From the NCBI GenBank assembly GCA_029204045.2, contig CM055081.1:726265-790264 (forward strand): DNA of 64,000 bases, in the 5' to 3' direction. The translations under genes were made by a program, and so were the position numbers. Of this stretch, positions 35,450-46,476 are shown one piece after another. Position 1 is the first letter of the stretch; each line of letters opens with the position of its first letter. The DNA is from Tillandsia leiboldiana (Eukaryota; Streptophyta; Magnoliopsida; Poales; Bromeliaceae). The notes under the pieces were generated by a model. That model ran no database searches, was not told the DNA's origin, and was given only the letters and a program-made list of their open reading frames with translations.

Positions 35450-35460
35450 TATATAGAGTG
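35148..35460. other. Decayed TRIM fragment and (TAA)n
   Basis: Positions 35195-35280 resemble the TRIM LTR ('atactaataacttattaaatccaaacc'-like in part). (TAA)n at 35416-35448 follows. Confidence 0.45.
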
Positions 35461-35684
35461 TGTTAGACTGAAATACTATTAATAGTATCAAGTTATTAGT
35501 ACTATTAAATTTTTAATCTTTGAATTAAAAGATATGTGATGGAGATGATGGTGGGCCGCTTGGATTTAATAAATGATTGAAAAAATAATAAAATCTAACG
35601 GATCTAAATAATCAAAAGAATTGATCTAAGAATAAAAAACTTGATAGCACAAATAATTTGGTACTATTAATAGTATAGTAGCCG

Positions 35685-35690
<6 letters not shown>
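35461..35690. mobile_element. Micron-like MITE, cluster copy 1
   Basis: It runs from 'ttagactgaaatactattaatag' to 'attaatagtatagtagccggac', with terminal inverted wording and (TA)n or TA-rich flanks. The inner 'gatggtgggccgcttggatt' block identifies the family. Confidence 0.7.
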
Positions 35691-35742
<52 letters not shown>

Positions 35743-35747
<5 letters not shown>

Positions 35748-35945
35748 TACTGTGCTTGTAAATTTTCTACCGTTAGATCTAACCCTTTGATCAATTCTAT
35801 CTCTTAGATCATACTATTCTACCAACCACCCACTAAACCCAAAGAGCCCACCATCATTTTAACCATACATTTCTACATTCAAAGATAAAAAATTCACAAG
35901 CACAGATAACTTGATACTTTTATAAGTATAGAAGCTCAATTATAT
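35743..35945. mobile_element. Micron-like MITE, cluster copy 2
   Basis: Opposite orientation to copy 1 ('accgttagatctaaccc', 'aacccaaagagcccaccatc'). It sits between (TA)n plus (GA)n at 35688-35741 and (TA)n at 35939-35966. Confidence 0.65.
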
Positions 35946-35967
35946 ATATATATATATATATATATAA

Positions 35968-36194
35968 TTAGGCTAGAATACTATAGATAGCACCAAGTGT
36001 GCTATCAAATTTTTAATCTTTGGATTAAAAAATGTGTGGTTAAGATGATAGTGGTCCTCTAGGGTTTACTAGATGGTTGGTTGAATAGTAAAAATTTTAT
36101 GGAACTACTATAATCCCAACCGCATATCTTTTCATCCAACGGCAGAAAACTTGATAGCACCAATTGCTTGGTGCTATCGATAGTATTCTAGCCG

Positions 36195-36198
<4 letters not shown>
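35968..36198. mobile_element. Micron-like MITE, cluster copy 3
   Basis: It runs from 'taggctagaatactatagatag' to 'atcgatagtattctagccggac' with perfect-looking inverted termini. It is followed by an 80-bp (TA)n tract (36199-36278). Confidence 0.75.
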
Positions 36199-36281
<83 letters not shown>

Positions 36282-36422
36282 CAATGCTACCTGTACACCC
36301 CGAAGGGGTGTACATCATACACCTCCACCATTTTAATGGTGGCGATACTTTTTACGGGTCACATCAAGTGACCCATCATCACACCCCCACCCTTAGATGG
36401 GTGGGGTGTATGATGTACACCC

Positions 36423-36603
36423 TAGGGGTGGCAATCCAGCTCGCTGTTCGCGAGCCAGCTCGTGTTCGGCTCGAAATGAGCTCGAGATCGAATCGCTCGT
36501 TTAGTAAACGAGCCGAACACGAGCCGAATTTTTCAGCTCGTTTAATAAACGAGCCGAACACGAGCTGGGGTCAGCTCGCTCGTGTTCGGCTCGATAACAG
36601 CTC

Positions 36604-36677
<74 letters not shown>

Positions 36678-36904
36678 CGGCTACTATACTATTAATAGTA
36701 CCAAATTATTGGTACTATCAAGTTTTCTACCCTTAGATCAACCTCTTTGATCATTTTCATCCGTTAGATTTTACTGTTTTCCAACCACCTATTAAACCGA
36801 AGGGGCCCACTATCATCTCAACCACATATTTTTTAATCCAAGGATTAAAAATTTGATAGTACCAATAACTTGGTACTATTAATAGTATTCCAGCCTAGCG
36901 CGCG

Positions 36905-36941
<37 letters not shown>

Positions 36942-37229
36942 AACTTTACTATTTAGATTTTAGGCCATCAATTTTTTGTGAATTTTATTTGTTAGATTAA
37001 AATTTTAATTTTTTAATTTTCTTTCAATTTTACACCTAATAGTAGGAATGAAATTAAACTTGTTGTTCACGAGCCAGCTCGTGTTCGGCTCGTTAATAAA
37101 CGAGCCGAACACGAGCCGAATTTTTCAGCTCGATATTTAAACGAGCTAGCTCGTGTTCGGCTCGTTTATTAAACGAGCCGAACACGAGCCGACCCCAGCT
37201 CGCTCGTGTTCGGCTCGTTGACACCCCTA
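36423..37229. mobile_element. hAT-type MITE inside the MULE MITE, 807 bp
   Basis: It starts TAGGGGTGGCAATCC and ends GTTGACACCCCTA, a classic hAT terminus. GTACACCC is duplicated exactly at 36415-36422 and 37230-37237; the target lay in the TIR of the outer MITE. The arms are packed with alternating CGAGCC/GGCTCG words capable of forming long hairpins. The interior holds (TA)n and a Micron-like unit. Confidence 0.93.
36674..36896. mobile_element. Micron-like MITE (inner layer of nest)
   Basis: It starts 'gtccggctactatactattaatag' and ends 'attaatagtattccagcct'. It is flanked by (TA)n at 36606-36673 and by CT and (TA)n tracts at 36903-36940. The opposite orientation to the equivalent unit at 10606 argues for a separate insertion. 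Confidence 0.8.
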
Positions 37230-37263
37230 GTACACCCCGAAAGGGGTGTACACATAGCATTTT

Positions 37264-37363
<100 letters not shown>

Positions 37364-37499
37364 ACTTTCAAATCTTGGGAGCGTCACACTATTAATGTCA
37401 CTGCATGGTATAAAACATTGTGAAAAAGTCTAAGCTGGAGACGAGAAAATATAAATGGTAAGGCAAATATACCATTAGGTAATAATGCCAAATAAAATG

Positions 37500-37745
37500 A
37501 CAATTAATTTTAATATATTTAGTACATTCATGAAATATCGAATTATTGGCGATCTTAATTGCACTTAAATTTGTCACAATTTAGAGGCGTCGGAGTAGAA
37601 TAAGCTACACCAATATCACCGTAATCTCAGAAATAATCTCAGAAACTGCCGTAAAAATACCACGAAACTCAGCTTCGACAGTAAATTTGGAGACAATATT
37701 CTGTTTCTTAGCTCACCCTAAAATAAAGGGATTACCAAAAAAATT
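37500..37745 (-). pseudogene. Copia polyprotein remnant (RNase H end)
   Basis: On the minus strand the translation contains wording such as KKQNIVSKFTVEAEFRG followed by a degraded stretch. This recalls the Copia RNase H segment 'SKKQ..VS.S..EAEYRA'. It has stop codons and lacks neighbours, so it is debris. Confidence 0.55.
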
Positions 37746-38822
37746 ACAATAACTTGATACCGTTAATAAAATATAATATTATTAATATAATAATATATAT
37801 TTATTATATATAAAATATTAATTTTGTTAAAATATTACTATACTCATTCGAATGAAAGTCAATATAATTTTTATTAATAATTTATCATATATAATTTATT
37901 TATACGGTATAAAAAACAATCATATGCTTCATTAAAAAGCCAAAATATATCTCATTTTACATTATATATGCATAAAAAAATAAAAGAAAAAATATTTTTC
38001 TAACTAGGTGCATAATAGATCTATATCAAATACGCGTCTATAGCGTATCCGCATCGAACACGAGTCCGACACAGACACGTGAGACTTACAGATTCTGGTC
38101 TATTTGTCAACATTCAAATGCACATAACCCTCCTCAATATATCACTTGTTACACTTAATCCCCAAAATAAAAAAAGATATTTACAGCTTCAAAAGTAGTA
38201 ATGTTAAAACTGAATATTTGACAGAGTTAGAATAGTATGCTAAGTTAAAAAGTTGAGTGCTAATGCAGTAAATTTATAGGAGAGTAAAGTGCAACAAATG
38301 ATATATGGAAGAGGGTAAAATGTGTTTCAGCCAATGCAAATAAGCAAAACTAGATTAATTCTCTTCTATTTGCTAACATTCATATGCGAAAAAGCAAAAA
38401 CTATAAACTAAATACCTTCCATTTGTCGGGGCTACCAAAGAAATTCTCGAGCATATGAGCCTCATCAAAAATAACTCAGGATCATGAAATTCTGCGGACA
38501 CAATAGTGTACATCATCATTAACACAATCCATATCCTACTTTTTACTACCAAAATGAAAATGTACCTTCAAGCCGCCGAGTTTAAATTGCTCTTCTGAGT
38601 GGGTAATGGACGGGGGGCCTGCTTGGATGCAGGTACTTCTTGTTCGGCACATCTCTTTGATTTACTCAAGAAGCTTATTTCTACCGTTTGATAGAAGTGT
38701 GGCAAATGTCGAGGGCTTCCGATTCATTTTCTTGGAACTCTACAGCTGATTGGCAGCGGATAACTTGTTCTGAATACCAAACAGGCCCAAAGAGAACACA
38801 AAAGGCGAGGCAGAAAAGTAAT
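37746..38822 (-). pseudogene. Repeat-rich spacer with a possible DEAH-helicase exon relic
   Basis: On the minus strand, 38491-38416 is framed by CCGCAG and GTATTT. One frame reads VIFDEAHMLENFFGSPDKWK, which looks like a Walker B DEAH motif of an Rad3-type helicase. That frame is closed just upstream, so it would be a frameshifted relic. The rest of the interval gives no supporting exon. Confidence 0.25.
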
Positions 38823-39103
38823 TGTCGGATCGTTGGCGCTAACTATTAATTCCGAAAGCTCGAGCTGTTAGAAATACGCAACCAATTCACTTAAAGTATA
38901 CAGATACAGCGCCCACGGGTCTCGACCGGACTCAACCCATCTGGACGTTGGATCTATTGTTGGGCCTCTTGCCGTTAGGTCTATTGTGGACCGCAGCCCC
39001 ACTCAACTTATTGGGCTCACCCAACTCAACTTATTAGTCTCCTGGGCCTATTGTCACGGACAGGAGTTGGACATATTTTTAACCCATAAATAAATAGCCA
39101 ACA
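38823..39103 (-). mobile_element. Solo LTR of the TGTTGGC TRIM family, 281 bp
   Basis: On the plus strand it reads TGTCGGATCGTTGG...AATAGCCAACA. GTAAT is duplicated exactly at 38818-38822 and 39104-39108. It is the same LTR as in the complete element at 47323-47951, collapsed to one copy. Confidence 0.92.
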
Positions 39104-39108
39104 GTAAT

Positions 39109-40649
39109 GTCATCTCTGAACCAAGAGATTCATTTTTATCTCCGTTGCCATCATCAAGCTTCCTTCTTTTACGAGAGTTCCAGTTCACTCATCTGATCTC
39201 CACTACCCACCATCACAGGAACTTACCTTTTCATCTATATCACCTGAATTCTCCTGCGGAATAGTACATTCTCCCAAGTTCTACAGAGATTGTTCCTTGT
39301 TAAAGCAAATCAACACCGATTCGCTAATTTGGTTGAAGCTCCTGCTTAAACCACTGAGTGTGCATCAATCACTTAATCCACCAGTTTTGTCAGATTTTGC
39401 TTTGTGAACTGATCTCATGTTTCGGCGTGTTGATGTTGGCGATCATAATCATTTTGCAGCCTTCTTCTCCTTGAGTCGCGTCTAGCCAGCACAAATTGCT
39501 GGGGGAAGACTTGGCTGATGATGGTGATGATAATACACAGTGCCCTACATTAAAACAAAAGTTAATGAGAATAAATAATATTCAAAGTATAATAATAATA
39601 TTACCATTACTGTTAACTCCCTTTGTTGCGCTACAGAACACGAGTTTCTCTACAATTTTGCAACTACTCGAAGGTTTCTTTAGGCTACATAACGCCAGAC
39701 GACAGACCAATATGAATCAGGTTCTTATTACTCTTTTGAATCACCATTAACAACACAAAAATAGGATAATCGGATTGCTCACCAATTTATGTAATCAAGA
39801 TTTTGCTAACCTCTGGCACATTTTTGCTATATTTCAACCACTATTGATTGCGATTTAATCAAGGTTACTGCAATAGCTGCCTACGCGGGCAGCGCCTAGC
39901 AGGTCCAGCCAGAAATAGAACCTAGATTGTGCTTCTGACAACATTCAGCTCCTTCACGAGTGACTTCTCCTAGCTGGCTACCATGGACAACTAGATGATT
40001 TGGCATGTGCGCTTAGTGACTATCTGGGAATATCAACCTCTGACATTCTGTTGGTTGGGCCAGAGAGATGAAAGTGTACAACATGCTTTATATATACCAG
40101 AGTTAATAAGCCAATTATGTTGTTCGCATTCTTGAATACTTAAGCCTGTAATGTCAAAAGTGGGAGAAGAAGGATTTCCGGCATTCTGTCATTGTATCGG
40201 GTCAAACGTTCGTTTTTATTAATTTTCGTATAGCTGTTGGCATATGCATCCAACTTATTAATCCTGAGTATTCTGGAACAGGCAAAGGTAGTTTCAACTT
40301 TTAAGCAGATGATCTTCTTGTTGTCTAATCGAGTCCATCGTGATTATTGTTTGATTTTCCTGCTTCGTATACGCTTTTTTTTCTTGTTTATGTTGCTACA
40401 GGAAGTTCGTCGTTGAATATAAATATTAAAAACACTGTTTACTAATAGGTTAAGCTTTTGGAGATTAATAGTTATTTCACATTCTTTAACATGATATCAA
40501 AATAGAAAGTCTTAAGTTTGAATTACGGCCAGGCTCCTAGTATTGTTTAATTTTCTGCCATTTAATTCAAATCCACGCCTTAAGTTCAAACGTGACAAAA
40601 AATATTAAATATAAATATTAAAAACACCATTCTCTAATAGCTTAACCTT
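39109..40649. other. Unassigned sequence of more ordinary base composition
   Basis: Base composition is more balanced than in the repeat fields. Several fragments look exon-like on the minus strand (for example up to a GTAAGT donor at about 39230), but no frame continues. It may be a decayed gene; I could not identify it. Confidence 0.35.
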
Positions 40650-40652
40650 TTA

Positions 40653-41062
40653 GGTTGAGTTTGATTCGGGTATAAGCAAAAATTGATTATTCCTGGAATA
40701 GATATAAGTTCAAGTACAATCAGGAATTAAAGTAATTTTGTGTTTAGTTGGGTATAGTTGTACCGGGAATAAGAAAAATTATGTTTGGTAAATTAAAGAG
40801 GAATAAGAAGAATAGAGAGGATTAAAATTTATAAAATAAAATAAAAAAAAAATTAAATTTTATAAATTTAAATATCTTATAATTTAAAAAATTTTAATTA
40901 AAAAAAAAAAAAGCAACAGGTGGAACAGGTGGGGTGGAACAGCTGTTCCACCCTTATACCGGGATAACCTGGTAGCTGTTTCTCCCATCCAAAATTAGTG
41001 TTTGGGTATAAAACGGAGGATAACCCCCTTATCCCCCCTTATACCCAATACCAAACACTGCC
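40653..41062. mobile_element. Tourist-type MITE, 410 bp, first of a tandem pair
   Basis: It starts GGTTGAGTTTGATTCGGG and ends CCAAACACTGCC. TTA occurs at 40650-40652 and 41063-41065. A GGTGGAACAG repeat occurs at 40919-40955. It is close in wording to the copy at 54.6-55.0 kb. Confidence 0.8.
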
Positions 41063-41065
41063 TTA

Positions 41066-41487
41066 GGCTTCGTTTGGTTCGTGTATAAGAGAGAATTAGT
41101 AGTACCAGGGATAAGTATAAAATTAGGTATAAGTTAGGTATAATGTGAATTTGTGTTTGGTTGGGAATTAGGTTAGTACCAAGTATAAGAAAATTAGTGT
41201 TCGGTAGTGATTGAAGAATAAGAGGAATAGAGAGTTGACTTTTGTGTTAAAAGATTAAAATATTTTTTTCTTTTTAATATTTTTTTCAAAATTAAAATTA
41301 CAAAATTATAAAAAAAAATTTAAAATTTTAAAATTAATATTTTTTTAAAAAAAAAATAAAATTTTTAGATTTATTAAAATATAAAATTAAAAAAATTAAA
41401 ATTTATAAAATTTAAAATTTAAAATTTAAACATCTTTTAAAATTAAAAAATTTTAATAAAAAAAAAAATCAAAAGAAGCATAAAAGG

Positions 41488-41525
<38 letters not shown>

Positions 41526-41587
41526 AGAAGAAAGCAAATGCCCCTTCCCAAGGCAGCCTTGGGAAGGGGCCCAGAATTGGGTTAGTT

Positions 41588-41618
<31 letters not shown>

Positions 41619-42517
41619 ATATCCCATTCCCCTCCATCCCAAAAATGTTTGGGTACAAAGGGGGGATATCCCCCATACCCCTTATTCCGAGATAAGATGG
41701 GAACAGCAGTTCCCATCTTTAGGCGGAATAAGGGTGATGGAGAAAACTTGCACGGGAATCGAGGGCAGCATACTGGGCATTCATGTGGGTGGGTTGCTTT
41801 CCCCACAAGCTACCTTCTCTCTCTCATCTCTCTCTCTCTCACGTCCAGGTATTTTTCTTTTTCTTTTTTTTTTTCTTCCTTTTACATACACTCTTTTTAA
41901 TTATATTTTTTTTTAATTAGAATTTTTAAAATTTAAAAAATATTTAAATTTATAAAATTTAAAATTTAATTTTTTTTATTTATAAATTTTAAATTTTTAA
42001 CTGTATTTTTTAATAAATCTAAAAATTTTATTTTATTTCATTTTTGTACATTTTTAAATATTTAATATTTAATATTTAAATATTTTTTAATTAATATTTA
42101 AATATTTTTTATTTAATTTTAAAAAATTTAAATATTTAATTTTTAATTTTTAAAAATTTAAATATTTAATTTTTAATTTTTTTTAATTTTTTAATATTAA
42201 TCTAAATTTATTATAAGGTTGATTAATACTATAATACGTTTTATTTTTAAATTATATCATAGAGGGCAAAATAGTCAATACACATATTTATCCCCTCTCA
42301 ATTCTTCTTATTCCTCTATACCCAACCAAACACAATTTTTTCTTATTCATCTTATTCTTTTTATTCCTATATAATTTACCAAACACAATTTTCTTTATCC
42401 CCAATATAACTCTTATATCCAACCAAACGCAAATTTATATTAGTTCTTACTTATCCCATAATTTATACCTATTCCCGGTATAACTAAACTTTTCTTATCC
42501 CTGAACCAAACGCAGCC
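41066..42517. mobile_element. Tourist-type element, 1452 bp, second of the pair
   Basis: It starts GGCTTCGTTTGGTTCGTG and ends CTGAACCAAACGCAGCC. TTA at 41063-41065 (shared with the previous element) and 42518-42520. It holds A36 (41488-41523), G29 (41590-41618) and very AT-rich palindromic words, but no transposase frame. The last bases (AAGAACGCAGCCTTA) are duplicated just outside. Confidence 0.8.
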
Positions 42518-42536
42518 TTAAAGAACGCAGCCTTAA

Positions 42537-42967
42537 AGAACAACGGTTGTTTCATATTATTTAACATTCGTCATAGGCATTCATAGCAACTCCAGTTCAC
42601 TTTTGTCGTACCGAGATGGGAAACACAAGATTACATGTTGTCAGCAGGAATTATACTTCTCATTTTGTGGTAAAATAATGAAGGAAGCTATTTATTATTT
42701 CTAACGCAGATACGCAAAACTACTGAGTTAGTCATCACATCAATAAACAAGATTGTAGACCTGAGAATGAGGAAATGGATTTCAATGTCAGATTCTTCCT
42801 TCATGTGTTTCACCTTTTAGAATTTGAATGACTAAAACTTCCATGCAAATGGTACATTCAAAACAGTAGAAAAATATATCTACAACAAATCTGGTGTTAC
42901 AGAAAATATATGACATACCTGTGGGGGCAAAATTTCTCGTTCAACAACTTGGGAATCTTTTGATTCT
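42537..42967. other. 3' flank of the PPR gene
   Basis: No element delimited. It presumably contains the 3' UTR of the minus-strand PPR gene. Confidence 0.45.
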
Positions 42968-45382
42968 TCAACCATTTTCGCCACACCACAACTCTGCCTC
43001 AGGACTATTCGCCAGTTGTCCCACTGCAAATGCAGCCACCCGACTGCCGCTTTCCACCCAGCTGCAACCCGGGTTCCTCTTCTTCACCTTCCTCGATTTC
43101 ATCAGCTTCCTGATCTCATTTGCTTCATCCCATCTCCCGGCCTCCGCATACATGTTCGACAGCAAAATATAATAGCCAGAGTGCCTCGGCTTCAGCTCGA
43201 ACAAATGCTCCGCCGCCCACCTAGCCAATTCTACGTTCCCATGAATGCGGCACGCCCCCAATAACGCTCCCCAAACATCGGAGTCCGGTTCGAAGGGCAT
43301 GCCTCTTATGATTTCCGCTGCCTCCTTTAACAAGCCTGCTCGCCCTAGAAGATCGACCATACAGGAGTAGTGCATTTGCATCGGCTTCATATTCCGAGCC
43401 AGCATTTGGTTGAAGTACATCTTTCCTCGCTCAACGAGCCCGCCATGGCTGCAAGCCGATAAAACTGCTATATAAGAGACATGGTCGTACTCCACGTCCT
43501 CGTCCTTCATCGAGTCGAACAGTTTGAATACAGTTTCTATTTCTCCTTGCATCCCATACCCTAAAATCACCGAGTTCCAAGACGCCACATCCTTATTCAA
43601 GATCCTATCAAAGACCTTCATGGCAAGGTCGAACCTTCCGCATTTCGTGTACAGATCCAGTAACGAGTTTGCGACGAAGAGGTGGCCGCTTAACATTCTC
43701 CTGATCAGCTGGGAGTGAATCTCCTTTCCTTTCTTGAGTGCGGATAAATTGGCGCAAGAGGACAAGACGCCCATGAATGACACAACATCGTACTCGAGCC
43801 CTACGGAACTCATTTCGAGAAACAGGTGAAGAGCTTCCGAGGACCACGGACTCTGCGAGTATCCCATGATCAAGGTATTATACGAGACGTCGTCTCTCTC
43901 CGATCGGTCGAAAATTCTCCTCGCGTCGTTCAACCTCCCGCACTTGGCGTACATGTCGATCAAAGCGTTCGAAACAAACAAATCGAAGACGAACCCGACC
44001 CGGATCGACCTAGCATGAATCTCCTTCCCCTTCTCGACCGAAGCTATCCTCGCGCAGGCCGGAAGCAGGTTCGTGAACGTGACAGAATTCGGCAGCTCCC
44101 CTGCCCTCTGCATCTCGCAAGCGAGCCGAAACGCCTCCGTCTCGGCTCCGCCCTGTGTGAGACCGGCGATCATCGCATTCCACGAGACCACATTGCGAGA
44201 CGCCATCCGCGCGAAGATATCCGACGCCTTGTTCAGAAATCCGGACTTGGCGTACATATCTACGAGGGAATTCGCGACGTAGATGTCGGAGTCCGAATTC
44301 GTCCTCACGCTGTAGCAGTGAACCTCTCTGCCTAAATCGAAGCGGCCCAGCTCGGCCAAAGCCGGCAGCAAGATCGACACGGTGGTCGAGTTGGGCTGCT
44401 GCGAATGATGATCATCATCGGTGGTCGACGGCGACAGCATTTCCGCGAGCATCTGAAGGGCAATGCGGTGCCGCCCGAGACGAACGAGGCCGCCGATCAC
44501 GGAGTTCCAGGAGACGGAATTGCGCTCCGGCAGGGAGCGGAAGAGCCTGACCGCGGAGTCGGCGTCCCCGAGCTTCGCGTAAAAGTCGACCAGCGCGTTC
44601 CCGACGCTGACTACAGAGTCCAGACAGCCGGAGATGACGGCGACGGCGTGGACGGCGGCGCCGAAGGCGGCGTCGCGGGCGTCGGAGCAGGCGGGGAGGA
44701 CGGCGAGAAGAGAGACGGGATTCGGGGAGATGCCGGCCCTCCGCATGGCGCGGAGCGCGTGCAGGGATTGGGAGGGCGCGGCGCGGGCGGAGAGGGCGGA
44801 GATGAGGGAGTTCCAGGAGACGGTGTCCGGGCGGGGCATTTCGTCGAACACCTGGCGGGCGGCCCGGAGGTCGTCGTCGGCGTAGAAGGAGAGGAGGGAG
44901 TTGGAGAGGAAGACGTCGGCGGGGTAGAAGGAGAGCTTGAGGGCGGAGGCGTGGAGTTGGGGGCCGGAGAGGTGGGAAGGGGCGGCAATGGCGGCGGAGA
45001 GGGCGAAGGGGTGGGAGAGGTGGTCGGGGCGGGGGCCGGAGCGTAGCATGAGAGGGAAGAGGGAGAGGGAGAGTGAGGGGGAGTGGGGGAGGAGGGAGCG
45101 GGAGAGGGAGTTCCAGAGGAAGGGGGAGAGAGGAGGGTGGAGAGGGAGGAGGATGCGGAAGAGGCGGAGGGAGGAGGAGGGGTCGAGGAGGGAGGAGTAG
45201 GAGAGGAGGAGGGATGACGAGATAGGAAGGAGGAATGGGGACGACGGGAGGAGTAATCCCAGCACGAGGGCGCGGCCGTGGCATTCCCTCAGCTGCCGGA
45301 GTGTCACGCACCGGGTCAGGATCGTGCGGTGGAGAGAATCCGCCCCGCCGATAACCCGCCCCGCCACCGCCGCATGCCCCAT
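42968..45382 (-). CDS. E-class PLS pentatricopeptide repeat protein
   Basis: An intronless 804-aa protein, as is usual for plant PPR genes. PPR proteins bind RNA base by base in chloroplasts or mitochondria; PLS/E members commonly take part in C-to-U editing. The N-terminus (HRTILTRCVTLRQLRECHGRALVLGL) has the typical lead-in, and an organelle target peptide is plausible but not clear. Then come repeated blocks such as NSLLSFYADDDLRAARQVFDEMP, NALVDFYAKLGDADSAVRLF and NALIDMYAKCGRLNDARRIF. An E domain follows (MHYSCMVDLLGRAGLLKEAAEII to NPGCSWVE). There is no DYW domain; the protein stops about 25 residues after the E region, so any editing would need a DYW partner. Exon GC rises sharply toward the 5' end. 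The start is the first ATG in a GC-rich context at 45382. The exact orthologue is not assigned. Confidence 0.92.
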   Translation of the reverse strand: MGHAAVAGRVIGGADSLHRTILTRCVTLRQLRECHGRALVLGLLLPSSPFLLPISSSLLLSYSSLLDPSSSLRLFRILLPLHPPLSPFLWNSLSRSLLPHSPSLSLSLFPLMLRSGPRPDHLSHPFALSAAIAAPSHLSGPQLHASALKLSFYPADVFLSNSLLSFYADDDLRAARQVFDEMPRPDTVSWNSLISALSARAAPSQSLHALRAMRRAGISPNPVSLLAVLPACSDARDAAFGAAVHAVAVISGCLDSVVSVGNALVDFYAKLGDADSAVRLFRSLPERNSVSWNSVIGGLVRLGRHRIALQMLAEMLSPSTTDDDHHSQQPNSTTVSILLPALAELGRFDLGREVHCYSVRTNSDSDIYVANSLVDMYAKSGFLNKASDIFARMASRNVVSWNAMIAGLTQGGAETEAFRLACEMQRAGELPNSVTFTNLLPACARIASVEKGKEIHARSIRVGFVFDLFVSNALIDMYAKCGRLNDARRIFDRSERDDVSYNTLIMGYSQSPWSSEALHLFLEMSSVGLEYDVVSFMGVLSSCANLSALKKGKEIHSQLIRRMLSGHLFVANSLLDLYTKCGRFDLAMKVFDRILNKDVASWNSVILGYGMQGEIETVFKLFDSMKDEDVEYDHVSYIAVLSACSHGGLVERGKMYFNQMLARNMKPMQMHYSCMVDLLGRAGLLKEAAEIIRGMPFEPDSDVWGALLGACRIHGNVELARWAAEHLFELKPRHSGYYILLSNMYAEAGRWDEANEIRKLMKSRKVKKRNPGCSWVESGSRVAAFAVGQLANSPEAELWCGENG

Positions 45383-45529
45383 GAGAAATCATATTACAGA
45401 AGATGATGCAGAATTATATTTACTATTAAGCTTCAATTTAGTATTAAAAGTACGTGACAAATAATAAACATGCACCTGGTGCATTTGTATATTTATATAT
45501 CATTGCGACGTTTCCTAAGAATTTATAAA
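45383..45529 (-). promoter_or_regulatory. Presumed PPR promoter region
   Basis: Only about 150 bp separate the PPR ATG from the TRIM remnant, so the proximal promoter is short or lies within repeat sequence. I see no clear core motif. Confidence 0.3.
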
Positions 45530-46125
45530 AAACATGGACACTAATAACTGAATTTAAGCATTTGGAACTGCGGTTTATTATTATTAGTGGGCCGAATCAT
45601 TATATTTAATATCAGCCGAAAGTGTGTGAGTCTAGATCTAGATAACAGGACTAACAACCAGCCGAAAGTGTGTGAGTCTAGATCTAGATAACAGGACTAA
45701 CAATACAGTGTGTGAGTCTAGATCTAGATAACAGGACTAACAACCAGCCGAAAGTGTGTGAGTCTAGATCTAGATAACAGGACTAACAATACAAGCCTTA
45801 CATCGCCCGGTGATCTTGGATTGTGCGTGTGTTTGAACTAACAAGAACGTCAGGCCTAAATGGGAGAAGTCTGTTACGTCCCCAATAGACTTAAATGGGA
45901 AGAGTCTGTGACGCCCCCAATAGTCCCATATCGAATGTGGATGAAACTATAATGCCTAAATGGGAGAAGTCTGTGACGCCCCGAATAGTCCCATATCAGA
46001 TGTAGATAAAATTATGATTAAATTTATAAGAAACATAAACACTAGTAATAATAACTTGACTTACGCATTTTAGATTGTAATTTGAGCCCAACGAGTTATT
46101 ATTGCTAGTGAATCGGATCGCTACA
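45530..46125 (+). mobile_element. TRIM with internal minisatellite
   Basis: The right part of a 5' LTR ends at 45604 (GGGCCGAATCATTATA), followed by a decayed PBS (TTTAATATCAG). Then 45612-45790 holds four copies, full or partial, of a 40-51 bp unit (AAGTGTGTGAGTCTAGATC...AACAGGACTAACAA). LTR-start sequence (TGT-ACG-CCCC-AATAG) occurs three times, near 45872, 45907 and 45972; the last begins the 3' LTR, which ends CGCTACA at 46125. Confidence 0.7.
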
Positions 46126-46476
46126 ATCATGCAGTTATCAACCCCTAATTCCTTCTCCTAAATCAATCAAAACAATCAAAAGTAAAGAGCTGAGGAGGTC
46201 TTAAACATTTTCAATCATATTTTTGATCTTCTAACAACAAAAGCATGCTATTTACACACCATGTCTTCTCATACATAATCACAAGCCCACCATGTCAAAA
46301 GGATAATAAAATTACAATCAAAGGTTGAAGAAAATCTCGACGCCGAAACCAATCTCTGAATTCCAGAAGATAATAAGATCACAATGACATGAAAAATTAG
46401 TATTACCAAACCAAAAATGACTGCAGTAATAGAGGGGAAACAATATTACAAAGGTGGCTACCGTGTCGATAAATTG
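46126..46476. other. 3' flank of the 3BETAHSD/D gene
   Basis: A-rich sequence, presumed 3' UTR for the minus-strand gene; no repeat delimited. Confidence 0.45.

Noticed and set aside
39496..39750. 84-aa plus-strand frame as a gene
   Set aside because: No domain, no splice-supported continuation and no family likeness; left as part of an unassigned region.
44405..45392. Long plus- and minus-strand frames over the 5' part of the PPR gene
   Set aside because: High-GC shadows; only the 804-aa frame has PPR motifs across its length.
45612..45790. Regular repeats that could suggest a CRISPR array
   Set aside because: Units are adjacent without unique spacers and lie inside a plant TRIM.
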